From Thamnidium elegans (lineage: Eukaryota; Mucoromycota; Mucoromycetes; Mucorales; Mucoraceae): 64,000 nucleotides of DNA. The notes beneath the pieces were generated by a model, which searched no databases, was not told where the DNA came from, and worked only from the letters and a program-made list of their open reading frames with translations. Shown one piece after another: positions 22,105-32,116 of this stretch (its first letter is position 1; each line of letters opens with the position of its first letter). Both the position numbers and the translations under genes were made by a program. The DNA is taken from the NCBI GenBank assembly GCA_025201345.1, contig JAIXMG010000037.1, positions 310,001 to 374,000 of the forward strand. The letters run 5' to 3'.

Positions 22105-22400
22105 CACTATGGCGAGAAAAAATGATAAATTTAATCATCAATGATTGCAGAATCAGTGGACTGATTACAGCGTCAGTAATGATTCAAATTAAGCTGTACA
22201 GAAATAAAATTATCAGTGAGATTGAAGCTCCTCTAAATTAAGCACAGATTTACTTTTTTTTTCTCACTTTTTTTTTTTTTTTTTTTTTTTTTTTGCTAAC
22301 AAAAAATCGTCGTTTGAAATAAAAGTGATCTCAATCGTTAGACAATCATTGATGATAAGTTTATCAGTGAATAATATTTTTCTTTTCATAACACTGACTT
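22105..22400. repeat. P1 left subterminal repeat region
   Basis: Several copies of AATCATCAATGATT-like and ATCAGTG/CACTGAT-like motifs in both orientations, with a poly-T run at 22258-22294. Such arrays bind the transposase or its partner in CACTA elements (family knowledge). Confidence 0.6.
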
Positions 22401-22744
22401 ACCGTTATATTTAATATTCCGCCCAGTGAAATACTATATATAAGAGCTTTTTTTTTGAAGCATCATTGTAACTTTATTTTATTTTTTCTTAATTCTAAAT
22501 TAATACTGCCGTCAACCAGAATCGTAAAATAACTTCCACGGATTATTCTATTAGGAACATCGAGACTTTCATTAACTTCAGCACTACAAATATTCACAAT
22601 AAACATCACTTAAGAAATCGCAAGTCACGATCAAAGTAAATAAATCTTTTTTTGGCAAAACTGTTTTTTTTTTTGAGACAAAATAATCTTTTTATTAACC
22701 TTTTATTATTATTATCATTAAACGACGAAAAAAAAATTGTACTA

Positions 22745-25700
22745 CTACAACAAGTCGTTAATCTTGCCTGCATTTGTCGACATGTCTTTATGGAATGCTG
22801 TGGAAGGAGAAATCACGTAGAACCAGTTAGATGGCTCAACCTGGTTATTTTTCAGGTCTGTTTTTTGTATTAAACCGACTGTAGAAATTATATCAGCAAC
22901 GTCTATCACCGCGTACTTTTTATTTTCTGTTTCACTAAATGGCTGAACCATTGGTATAGATTTTGAATGAAGAGCAGTTTTGTGCGATTTCATGACCTCA
23001 ACGACAGCATAGAAACTTCCATGGGGTCTACTTTCTTCAAGTTCCAAGTCAATTTCAAAAAAGAATAAGAGCTTACCGAGATACCAGTTTGGAATAGATT
23101 GTAAACGATTATTGACCCTAGTAGTCATTAGAAAAGTGGAAATGTCAGCAATGGTAAATAAACATATATAAATAAAACGTACCTTTTTTTTACATTCGAC
23201 TCAAACATTACAAACTCTCCGCCTCTTTTAGTACAGCTTGCTGGTAATTTGGATTTAAAAAGAACAGAAGTAAGTACATGGGAGTCACGCCATAGTTTTG
23301 CTGCTGGCGTTATTATTAAGTCCAAGTTCAACACTAGTGGGCGGCCTTTGTTGATACCCAAGAAGCGACGCTTGTAAGATGCTATTGCTAGAATCAACGA
23401 ATCCATTCTAACCAAACCTTCAATAGTAAGGTCACCAGAATAACCCTTAGGTATCAAAACGGGAGAAGAAAATGGTTCCCATAGTTGTGGATAGTCATTG
23501 CAATTGTCTATATACGTAGCTGGATGCTTGACGAAGCCTGTCTTGTTACTTTCCGGGTTTCTATTATACAAAACAGAGAAATCAATCATACCGGTAGCTT
23601 CTAAAAATTTGAACCGTGTGATCCTTTCAAGAACATTTATTGCATTCGCATCCACATTCACTCTTGCTCTCATCTTCTTTTTGTAATTTCCAATCTCGCG
23701 CTCCATACTTCTAACACTAATGTTTCTTAAAGAAGAGCATTGTTCGATAATATGGGGGATGTGAAAAAGGTGATGCATCGACGACTTGTAAATAGAATTT
23801 GAAATAGCTTTTGCGGTAATTTGTCTATCAATATAGCGATACCAAGTTTCAAGAGAACTATATAGTTTAATCAAATAAGTAAGTTAAATAACACCAAACT
23901 AAAATTTACTTCTCGCTGAATACTCACTCCTTAATTTCGCCAATGTCAGCTTTAGATACTTCCCACTGTAAGGACAATGCGCATGCCCTAGTCAAAGCTA
24001 AAATGGCTGTTTTGATGGATGGATCTTCAAATAGACTGACAACTAGAACAGGTACAATATATATAAGCCACTGTATCCAGTCGATACTTCTATAAAGACC
24101 TTTTACATTTAATGGGTTGACAGGATGAAAGCCACCTTGAAATACCCCGGCCGGGATCAACAATCGCGAGTTTTGAATACCAACATTTAAGCATTCAAAT
24201 TGTTTATTCGACAACTGAAACGGATAGGCAGATTCATTACCGTAATATTTGTAGCTGTCATTATAACGTTTCGATAATAAATCAAAAAACAACTTGCTGA
24301 TATTGGAGATACCGTGAAGTTCGTCAAAACCAAAGGTACAGGAACCAGAAAACGTAGAGAGTGTTCCAAATATAGTTGGCTTCTTGATCCCATACGTGTT
24401 TTCACGCTTAAAAATAGTGATATGTGAGTATTATTATTAATTTTTGTTTTTTTTTAAAAAAAAAAGAACATACGTAAAGTGAGCTTGAATCCTCTAATAA
24501 TAAGCTTTCTTTAGACCTCAAAGGGGCAGTGCGATCTGCAAAATACATTCCAGCTCTTCGTGTATTTGGTGGACCGTCTGATCGTTGAGAACCCAGTGTA
24601 AGACAAAACCTACAGCCATTTTTTCTTTATTAGCGAAGAAGAAAAAAGGTTAGCTAATGTATTGCATTTTTTTTTATATACCTATGTACTTACCCAGTAT
24701 GTCCAGAAAAATTCATAAGTCTGTTACATTCAATACCATCACCATTTACAAAAAGAGCATATACTTTACATCTTATAGGAAGTTCTGTACCTATTTGGTT
24801 AACAATGGTTTTTTCCGAAAGTGTCTTGAGTTCGTTTACAATTGGTTTTAAAAAGGAATTAAAATCAGATTTGGATTTACCAGGAAGAATGCCGATTTGG
24901 AAAGTTGCGTGTCTGGCATATCTATCAAAAAGGTAAACAATTTAACTCGTTAATACTTCGTCACAACTTATTAACCAGTCTTTCTTTAACTTTTGTACCT
25001 TTCAGAACTTTCTAGATTCAATACAACAGCGTGGATCATGATCATACTTGAATGGGAACTTGAGGACGTAAACCCGTCGACATCAATTTTCAAGTATATA
25101 TTTATTATATTTTGGTCAGTGTTGATAGCTTGGCTACTATAAAGGTTCTTGAAAATCTCTCCGTCGAAGATATCAGCGTACGTATCATTGTTTCTTGTTA
25201 TATTTTCAATTACGTCTTTTTGGCGATCTATCAAGTTCTGACGTATTTCTTCTGAAGATATCATCTCTGCTACTTTATCTGCGATTGAGACCATTTTAGT
25301 GATTTTTGATAATAGTCTCGATGAATTGCATACTGGACAATTGAGAAGGTGATCATCTTCTAGACTATACAAATAGCATCCATTGTTACAAACGTCGTAA
25401 GATCTTGTCATCTGTAACGGTATAACATTCTTGACAAGGCTGGCACAGGCTTCATTGCTCAAGAGTTTGCTAGTAGTAGAGTCTGAATCAATATACAAGG
25501 TAATTTTTTTTTTTAAAAAAAAACTATTAGTCTCTAATAGGATCAATATAATAGTCTCAATTAATATATTTACCCAAGCTTTCGTCAGCAAGCATCATGT
25601 TGATTAAATGTCTCATTGCTCTTGAACCTTCTCGGCTGATGTTGTATGTATCACATACTTCTTCAAACATCACACTATATTTTTCGATATTGGTGAATGC

Positions 25701-26109
25701 AAATTTGGGAATATTCAAGTTATATTCAATATCATCATCAGCTTGCTCAAGATCTTCGAGTAATTCATTGTCAACTTCAGAAGAAGAAAAGGAGTCAGCA
25801 AGTAAACACTCAGAGTCAAATGGTTCTGTTATATAGATGGTTTAGTAAGTAAGACTATGGATATTTTATAGAATTTACGTGTCATTATCATTAATATTTA
25901 CCTTCGTTTTCTAAGAAATCACCAGTAGTTTCTGGCTCATCATTGAAATCCATGTACTCGCTGTAGTCATACTCACTTTCAGAATTATTTGCAACTGGGG
26001 GATTAATAATTGAAAGGGATCTGGCCTGTTGGACAAGGAGCTGGCGAACATAATTGATACTGTTGCTGGATACACGTGTACGCTTGTTGGGATTATAAGT
26101 ATAAGACAT
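22745..26109 (-). CDS. P1 transposase, CACTA/Plavaka (Tnp2-like), eight exons
   Basis: Starts at 26109 (MSYTYNPNKRTRV). Approximate exons: 26109-25902, 25825-25574, 25482-25015, about 24930-24697, 24612-24478, 24410-23934, 23862-23190, 23111-22745; all introns GT...AG by eye, about 930 aa. Features match fungal Tnp2/Plavaka transposases: a Cys cluster (CNNGCYLY...DDHLLNCPVC), the first-Asp region IYLKIDVDGF and GILPGKSKSDFNSFLKPIVNEL. Next come VNGDGIECNRLMNFSGHTGFC with a second Asp, and FGFDELHGISN, like the D-x-x-H box. The long C-terminal part has no motif I can name. The product should cut at the CACTA tips. Exon bounds after exon 3 are good to a few bases. Confidence 0.8.
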
Positions 26110-26777
26110 TTTAATAAGCTGTTTAATGGAATATTTTTATTTGAAATTAATGTAAGTTATTTCTTTTTTTTTCTGGGTACTTTTATACAAAAAAATAACT
26201 TGGCATTTTTTTTTTTTAAAAAAAAAGTGTTTTACGGTAGATATTTTATCTTTGACAATTAATTTCAAAATACTTGTTTGAACCACTCCTTGCGCTTTGT
26301 TTTATTTTCCTGGAACTATCGGTGTAAATGAGGAGATATTTCTTACTTGGCATTAGCTTCAAAATAGTAGTAGGAACCAGTCATAGAGCTTCGTTTAATA
26401 TTCTTGTGTAACCGAAAAGATGTTGTAGACAATAATTGAACGCTAAATGGACACAAGAGCCAAAATGAAGAGATTATACCGATAACATAAAGTAAATGTA
26501 CGTATGTATAAAAAATATAAAGCATTAAAATGATACCAACATGCTCCTAGACTAATACGATTGAATAGATGACTTGCTTTGAAAAATCTAGCCATTGGTT
26601 CCGCCCCTTTTTTTTTACTGTGATTTATTTCTTGCTTCTACCTAAACGGGACGTTTGACAGAAAACTATTTTGGTTCCTCGTCAGGTAAATAATGGATTT
26701 AAAATTGTATTTAAAGGAACTTTTTTACTTTAGAAAAAAAAAACATTCTACTTTTATTTTAAAAACGCAAATATAAT
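26110..26777. promoter_or_regulatory. Divergent promoter region of P1
   Basis: The 668 bp between two start codons facing apart, AT-rich with T-runs. It must drive both genes. No specific box is certain. Confidence 0.4.
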
Positions 26778-27773
26778 ATGACTGACGGCAATGAATACCC
26801 TTTGGACTCTCTTCGGTTTTTACAAGAGTTTGACGTCAATCCCTCTCTTTCTGACTCTGTTAAACTTGACACTCTTATAGGGGAAGTACGAGAAATTAAG
26901 GTGATGTTATCTCAACTGTTGGCCTTGAATAGTAGAAACTCTTCTGGCTTCTCTTTTAATCCTGTTTCATTGGGTTCAGGTAATAATTTGGTTAAGGAAA
27001 TAAATATTATTTTGCTTGGTTCTAACTACTGTTTGTTTATTTAGGATCTCGCTCTGTAAGTACAAGCCAGTTGCAAATCAACCCGTCTTCTTTTGAGATC
27101 TTCAATAGCCAAGAAAAGGTCGATGATATTGTAAGCAAGGCAAAAAGCAACCGTGGTAAACGTTGCTATGGTAAGAGTAATGTCTCTTTGAAAACTGGTG
27201 TAGCACCCAACAATGTGAAGAATCTGATCACAGCAATGTGTACTCTTTGGCTGGAAAAGAAGAATGTTACGTACGGCATGGCTACGACCGAAGAAGATCA
27301 TGAGGCACGACTTCAAGATGCAGTTGATCGATACGAAAAGACAAATGTATTGGTCACTCTGTTTGTTCGTACGCACTTTGAGAACGCAAACCAAGGATTT
27401 CGATGGTCAGCCATGTCAAAGGGAGACAGGGAACGCATGGCGTTGGTTGTCGAGCACATTGTCTTGGAGACGCTCACCAACCAAGCCTGTCTTCCGTTGG
27501 ATTGTGCAGAAGACAGCTGGGTAGCATGTTACTTGCTGTCTGTAGCTATTCGTAACGAAGGTTCAAGAAAGGCCGGAAGGAAATCAAACGTAAGCTATTT
27601 TATTACTTTTTTTTATTCGCATTATTAACTTTTTTTTTTTTGGATTGACATAATAGGTCGCTATTGAAGTCGACGAGTATTCAATCGCTGGTATGGTAGA
27701 AGAAATTGAATTACCACAGGTAAGTATTGATGGAGTCCATCAGGTGTTAGGCGAGAAGAGAAAAAGAGGTTAA
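26778..27773 (+). CDS. P1 second gene, protein of unknown function
   Basis: Three exons, 26778-26979, 27045-27589, 27657-27773; GT...AG introns, phases consistent, 287 aa. I do not recognise the family. The N terminus (residues 1-60) is acidic and predicted helical (DSVKLDTLIGEVREIKVMLSQLLAL), possibly a short coiled coil for oligomerisation. The middle holds a basic segment (SKAKSNRGKRCYGKSN) that could contact DNA, then a helical domain with Trp and Cys residues (LITAMCTLWLEKKNVTYG, FRWSAMSKGDRERM, LDCAEDSWVACYLL). The end is LGEKRKRG. It lies divergently to the transposase inside the P1 ends, so it travels with the element. By analogy to TnpA/TnpD pairs it may be the accessory DNA-binding protein; that is inference. 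Confidence 0.8.
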
Positions 27774-27798
27774 ACCAATAGAATCTTTGCCTTTTTTT

Positions 27799-27829
<31 letters not shown>

Positions 27830-28129
27830 GTATAAATAGCTTGTTTTTTTCTTTATTTTACTTTTCTTTTCTTTTTTTATTTTACTTTTCCTTCCTTTTT
27901 TCTTTTTTTTTTACAAATAAATAAAAGTTCTTTTTTTTTGAACTTTGTGTACAATTGTTCCCAATCATGTTATAATTCATCCCATTCTTCGAGATCAGGT
28001 AATGTTCTGTCAAGTATATAATTTATTTAGTTCTAACACTATTGTTTTTATTTTATAAAGCTTGTATTTCTACTACTACTCACTCTAAGGCTTTTTTTTT
28101 GCCTTTTGTAAAGCTAAATGGTAATTATA
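27774..28129. other. P1 3' noncoding, T-rich
   Basis: Follows the second gene, with long T-runs (27790-27829). A segment near 27950-28010 matches P2 near 30868-30920, showing that P2 keeps this part. Confidence 0.5.
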
Positions 28130-28322
28130 TCACTTGATTCAAACTTAATAGCTTATTCTAACTCTTTTTTTATTCAAGGCATTGTCTTATTCCGCCTGTG
28201 TATTCTCCTCTTATCTTACTGTGTGTTATTTATGTAATTATCACTTGATTCAAACTTAATATTTTATTCTAACTCTTTCTTTTATTCAGGGTATTAGCTT
28301 CTTTCATGTGTGTATTATCCTC
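28130..28322. repeat. Tandem duplication inside P1
   Basis: Two copies of a roughly 80-bp unit starting TCACTTGATTCAAACTTAAT, at 28130 and 28241 (period about 111). P2 carries one related unit near 31057. Confidence 0.7.
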
Positions 28323-28604
28323 TTACTTTACTATACCCTAATTAATTCCTGTACATACTAGAAGATAATAGCAGACTATAATATAAACATATACCCTTAC
28401 CCTTAATATACATAAATCCCACAAAAAACCATTTGTAAATAATAAAAAATTTCGCTTTTTTTTATAATTCCTTATTTTCTATATATAAATGTATCTCAAA
28501 ATGTGCTATCGATACCCTATTATTGAATAAATATTTTATGTAATGACCTTTTAATGATCCAATAAGAGCTGTAATCTTTTTTTAAGGTTAAACTAGCGAT
28601 ATTG

Positions 28605-28835
28605 ATAGCTGAATCAGTAATGATAAATTATTATCACTGATGATAAATCAAGCACTGATGATAATTTATTATCAATAGTGATAAATCAAGCACTGATGAT
28701 AGTCCCAATCATCAATGATAATCCTAATCATCAGTGATAAATCTTAATCATTGCTGATAAATTTATCATCAATGATAATTCAATCATCACTGATTAGCAG
28801 TGATGATAAATTTATCATTTCTGCTCGCCTTAGTG
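28605..28835. repeat. P1 right subterminal repeat array
   Basis: Dense array of GATGATAAAT / ATTTATCATC and AATCATCAATGATAA-type motifs in both orientations, ending in the terminal repeat. The last 20 bp are shared with the left end in inverted form. Confidence 0.75.
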
Positions 28836-28837
28836 TA

Positions 28838-29196
28838 ATATCAATGGCGGCTGTTGAATACTTAAATCTACACCTAAAGCCTAACTCTCTAATGACCTTT
28901 CGGGTGGCATTATAGCTAATTGAGTAACTAACACTACACAAGTATTTATGGACATCACGAGCAGACTGTAAGGAACCGGATCGAAGTTTTAAACGTATCA
29001 ATGTTTTAGTAAACGGCTTCACAATGCTGGGTCTTCCGGTATGTTGTCGAATATAATTTGGAATAATGCCTGATCTCAATCTGTTTACATGAGACTTCGA
29101 AACTGCAGTACGTTTCACAATGTTTATAGTAGGTTCACCTTTCAAAATCAGAGACTTAACATCATCACGTTTACTTTGGCTGAGTTTATAAGGCAT
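28838..29196 (-). pseudogene. Tc1 transposase, N-terminal half
   Basis: Starts at 29196 (MPYKLSQSKRDDVKSLILKG). It holds the paired helix-turn-helix DNA-binding region (INIVKRTAVSKSHVNRLRSG, then GRPSIVKPFTKTLIRLKLRSGSLQSARDV) and reaches AAIDI, where P1 begins. The open frame here runs a few codons on into the P1 end. The catalytic half is at 21441-22102. Confidence 0.9.
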
Positions 29197-29938
29197 AGTT
29201 ATTTTTAAAAGTGGTAAAATTTGGAGCGAAATAGTGAGTAGAAAATATTCGAAAAGTTCGAAGGTATTTATAGCATAAAATAGAGGAAGGTTTAAATATT
29301 AATATACTATAAATATATTTTAGATACATCTACGTGCCGGCCGTAAATGATTTATTACTTAAATTATGCGGAAAATTAAAAAAATTCCGAATCACTTTAT
29401 TTTCCTTACATCATGATTACGTCATAGAGAATAATTAAAAATTTATTCATAATAAAATTTAGACTCTTCTGATTTCTTTGATACTTAGCTTGAATAGCTA
29501 GTACCATTATTTGATGAGATAATTAGAAAACAAGTTTTGTGGGTCAATTTATGTACCCACTGTATTTGTCGTATTTGAGGTTGATATTTATATAAAACAT
29601 ATAAATAATCATATTGTGAATAAAAACAAGCTTAATAATAAAAATCTTCTAATATTTCAATAATAATGCATCCCGATACATTATTATTAAACACCGAAAT
29701 CAATACGGACATTTCTAGTGAAAACGGTTCCTACTTCTGACTTAAAATATAAAAATTTTAATCCAATAACATTAATGCGAGATAAGAGATATTGTAATAA
29801 CATTGGTCTTGATCCAGAACTAGCTACTCTGGATAAAAGAAAGGAACACCCATTGTTATAAGCAATACATTAACTCACATCAATGATATGAATATAGTAT
29901 AAATAATATACTCTAGGACATATAGAAAATATCTCCTT

Positions 29939-31536
29939 CACCACGGCGAGAAATAGCGCTAAATATTAAGCACTGGTGCTTGTACAAGCACTGGAATGCT
30001 TGGGGAAGCACTAGCGCTAATTTTAAGCAGGTGAAAAAAAAAATCACTGGAAATTGGAACCCCATCTTTTCAAGCTCAGGGTTAGCTTTTTTTCACAAAA
30101 AAATAAAATAAAATAAAAAAGAAATACTAATAAAAATTATGTTTTTGAAAAAAAAACCATTTCAACGCTTGGTGAAGCGCTAGCGCTAAATTTAGCACTG
30201 AATTTTTTTTTTTATGTACCGTTTGACATATTGTTATTTTATCTTCCGCTTAATAAAAGACTTTATAAACTATGCGTTTTTTTTTTCAAGCTTCACTCTA
30301 TTCAACTACTTTATAACTATTTTACTTTTTTAAATGAATATTACGACCGTTAGTTACAACAATAAAAAAAGACCTTACTGCTAACTCCATAAAATATGGT
30401 AAATAATAAAGATGTAATTCTAATTTATTGTACATATACAGAATTTTTTATAATAAGTCTATCTCGTAATAATTTGCAAATCACTATCGAAGTAGAAGCT
30501 CCTTTTTTTTAAAAGGCAAAAATATATCTTTTTTTTTTTAAGACAAACGAAATAATTTACACTACTATTACAAGTCGTTTATCTTGCTGGCATTTTTGAA
30601 CATGTCTTGATCGAAAGCTGTCGAAGACAAAATGACATAGTACCAATTGGACGACCCAACTTGTTTATTTATCAAGTCAGTCTTTTGAATTAAACCAACA
30701 GTTGAAATAATGTCGGCGAATCCCGAGATTAATAACACTGGGGATTCGTTTTTTTTTTAGTATAAATATTTCGTTTTTTTTTAATTGCTTTTCCTTTCCT
30801 TTTATTTCTTTTCTTTTATCAATTTTTCTTAATAAAATAAAATAAAAGTTCTCTTGAACTTTACTTATATAGGTTTTCGCCATGTTGTAACTCATCTCAT
30901 TCTTTGAAATCAGGTAATGCTATTAAGTATAAATTATGAAGACAACTACATATATCTAATATTCTATTATTTCTATTCTATGTATTTTTTATTTCTATTA
31001 CTGCTTGCTTAAAGGGTATTTACTTTAATAAATTTTGCTAAAAGGTAATTATTTCATTTGATTCAAACTTAATAATAGCTTATTCTGACTCTTTTTTTTT
31101 ATATAGGTATTGTCTTATTCCACAAGTGTCCATTCCCTTTTTTTTTCTTTTTTTATTATTGTCCGTATCAAAATATAATAACAAACTATAATATACACAT
31201 ATACCCTTCCATTTCTTAATATATACATTCACATATAAATAAATAATAAAAATGCTCGCTTTTTTTCAGAATCTCTCTTTTTTTTTATATATACCTGAAT
31301 ATATAAATATTTATTACAAAATGTGCTATAATTATTATATTATTGAATAAATATTTTATACCATGACCTGATTAATTCCATACCGTCGTAATGCTGTTTT
31401 TTTTTTAAATGTGAGCCAACGCTTAATCTAACGATAGTGATCAGCCAAGCGTTAGTCGTAACTGAAGCGCTAGCGCTAAACCAAGCACCAGTGCTTAGCA
31501 ACAGCGCTAAATTTAGCGCTATTTCTCGCCTTGGTG
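29939..31536. mobile_element. P2: internally deleted CACTA-like element
   Basis: 1,598 bp. Left tip CACCACGGCGAGAAAT; reverse of the right tip CACCAAGGCGAGAAAT. Target duplication CTT (29936-29938 and 31537-31539). The intact sister LTR shows the empty site at 52398-52400. Subterminal motifs are AGCGCTAAAT and GCACTGGTGC-like, different from P1. Inside are the 3' end of a transposase gene and a part matching the P1 3' noncoding region, so it is a non-autonomous derivative of a P1 relative. Confidence 0.9.
30540..30719 (-). pseudogene. P2: remnant of the transposase C terminus
   Basis: Matches the last exon of the P1 transposase (22735-22905), including the SNWYYVILSSTAFDQDM-like end and IQKTDL segment, at roughly 75-80 percent by eye. 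It breaks off near 30719 where unrelated P2 sequence begins, marking the internal deletion. Confidence 0.75.
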
Positions 31537-32029
31537 CTTTATAATAATAAAACAAATATACAGTAATAATACTCTATATCTTGTAATTACAATCCTTTAA
31601 TTATATAAAATATAATTATACGGGAAAAAGTTCTAGTCAGAAATATATAAATAAAATATAAGGAACGTTTCATCAACCTACTCATAACATATCCAATAAG
31701 GACGATTCGACCACCCTGTCATTATTAAGAACAAGGTGGAGATTACCGGAAGGACATGTTATCCGATCAAGGGGATTGGATCAAAGAATATTTATAGTCA
31801 ATTCGAAAGAGTAGAATATATATATTTGAAAGTGAGAAGGTTGAGTCTAGATATTGACCCGAACCTATCATAACAATAAGATCAGGTACCGATTACGGTT
31901 GTTAAGAAGTATAAAAAGGGATTATTATTTAGTTTAGCAGAATTCTTTAGTTTGATTTTTAATTAATAAATTTCTCTAAGTTTTATCTCGATAATTTATC
32001 GTCTAATTTACTTCAATTCCAACAGTATT

Positions 32030-32116
32030 TATACTAGAAGGATTTCTTCAGATCTCTATAAACGATCCAAAAATTTATGACACAAAAAAAAAATTTATGA
32101 TAACAAAAAAAAAAAT
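32030..32116. other. Junction sequence between S2 LTR and element V
   Basis: Short A-rich stretch with a repeated AAAAATTTATGA-like unit. No gene. Confidence 0.4.

Larger units (their letters stand above)
22105..28835. mobile_element. P1: CACTA/Plavaka-like DNA transposon, complete
   Basis: 6,731 bp. Left tip CACTATGGCGAG, right tip CACTAAGGCGAG (reverse strand), with inverted similarity of about 34 bp (...AATGATAAATTTA...). Flanked by TA (22103-22104 and 28836-28837). Removing the element and one TA rejoins the interrupted Tc1 transposase exactly in frame (...AAIDI, T, HMKKRYKWAKEH). Both ends hold many short ATCA/TGAT-type subterminal repeats. It carries a spliced transposase (-) and a divergent spliced gene of unknown function (+). 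Both frames appear open. Confidence 0.9.
21241..29562 (-). mobile_element. Tc1-like element split by CACTA element P1
   Basis: Inverted repeats CAGTGGGTACATAAATTAAC at 21241 and the reverse complement ending at 29562, each flanked by TA (21239-21240 and 29563-29564). Without P1 the element is about 1.6 kb, normal for Tc1. The transposase is on the minus strand in two halves, 28838-29196 and 21441-22102. Confidence 0.9.
29567..32024 (+). repeat. Solo LTR (family S2) carrying P2
   Basis: Same LTR as 52029-52886 (TGTCGTATTTGAGG...TTCCAACA) with only a couple of differences seen, but enlarged by the 1.6-kb P2 element. Target duplication GTATT (29562-29566 and 32025-32029). Contains a TATA-like TATAAAAAGG near its 3' part, on the + strand. 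Confidence 0.9.

Noticed and set aside
28605..28835. Possible CRISPR-like array of short repeats
   Set aside because: Units are in both orientations, unevenly spaced and end in the P1 terminal repeat; a transposon subterminal array in a eukaryote explains them.
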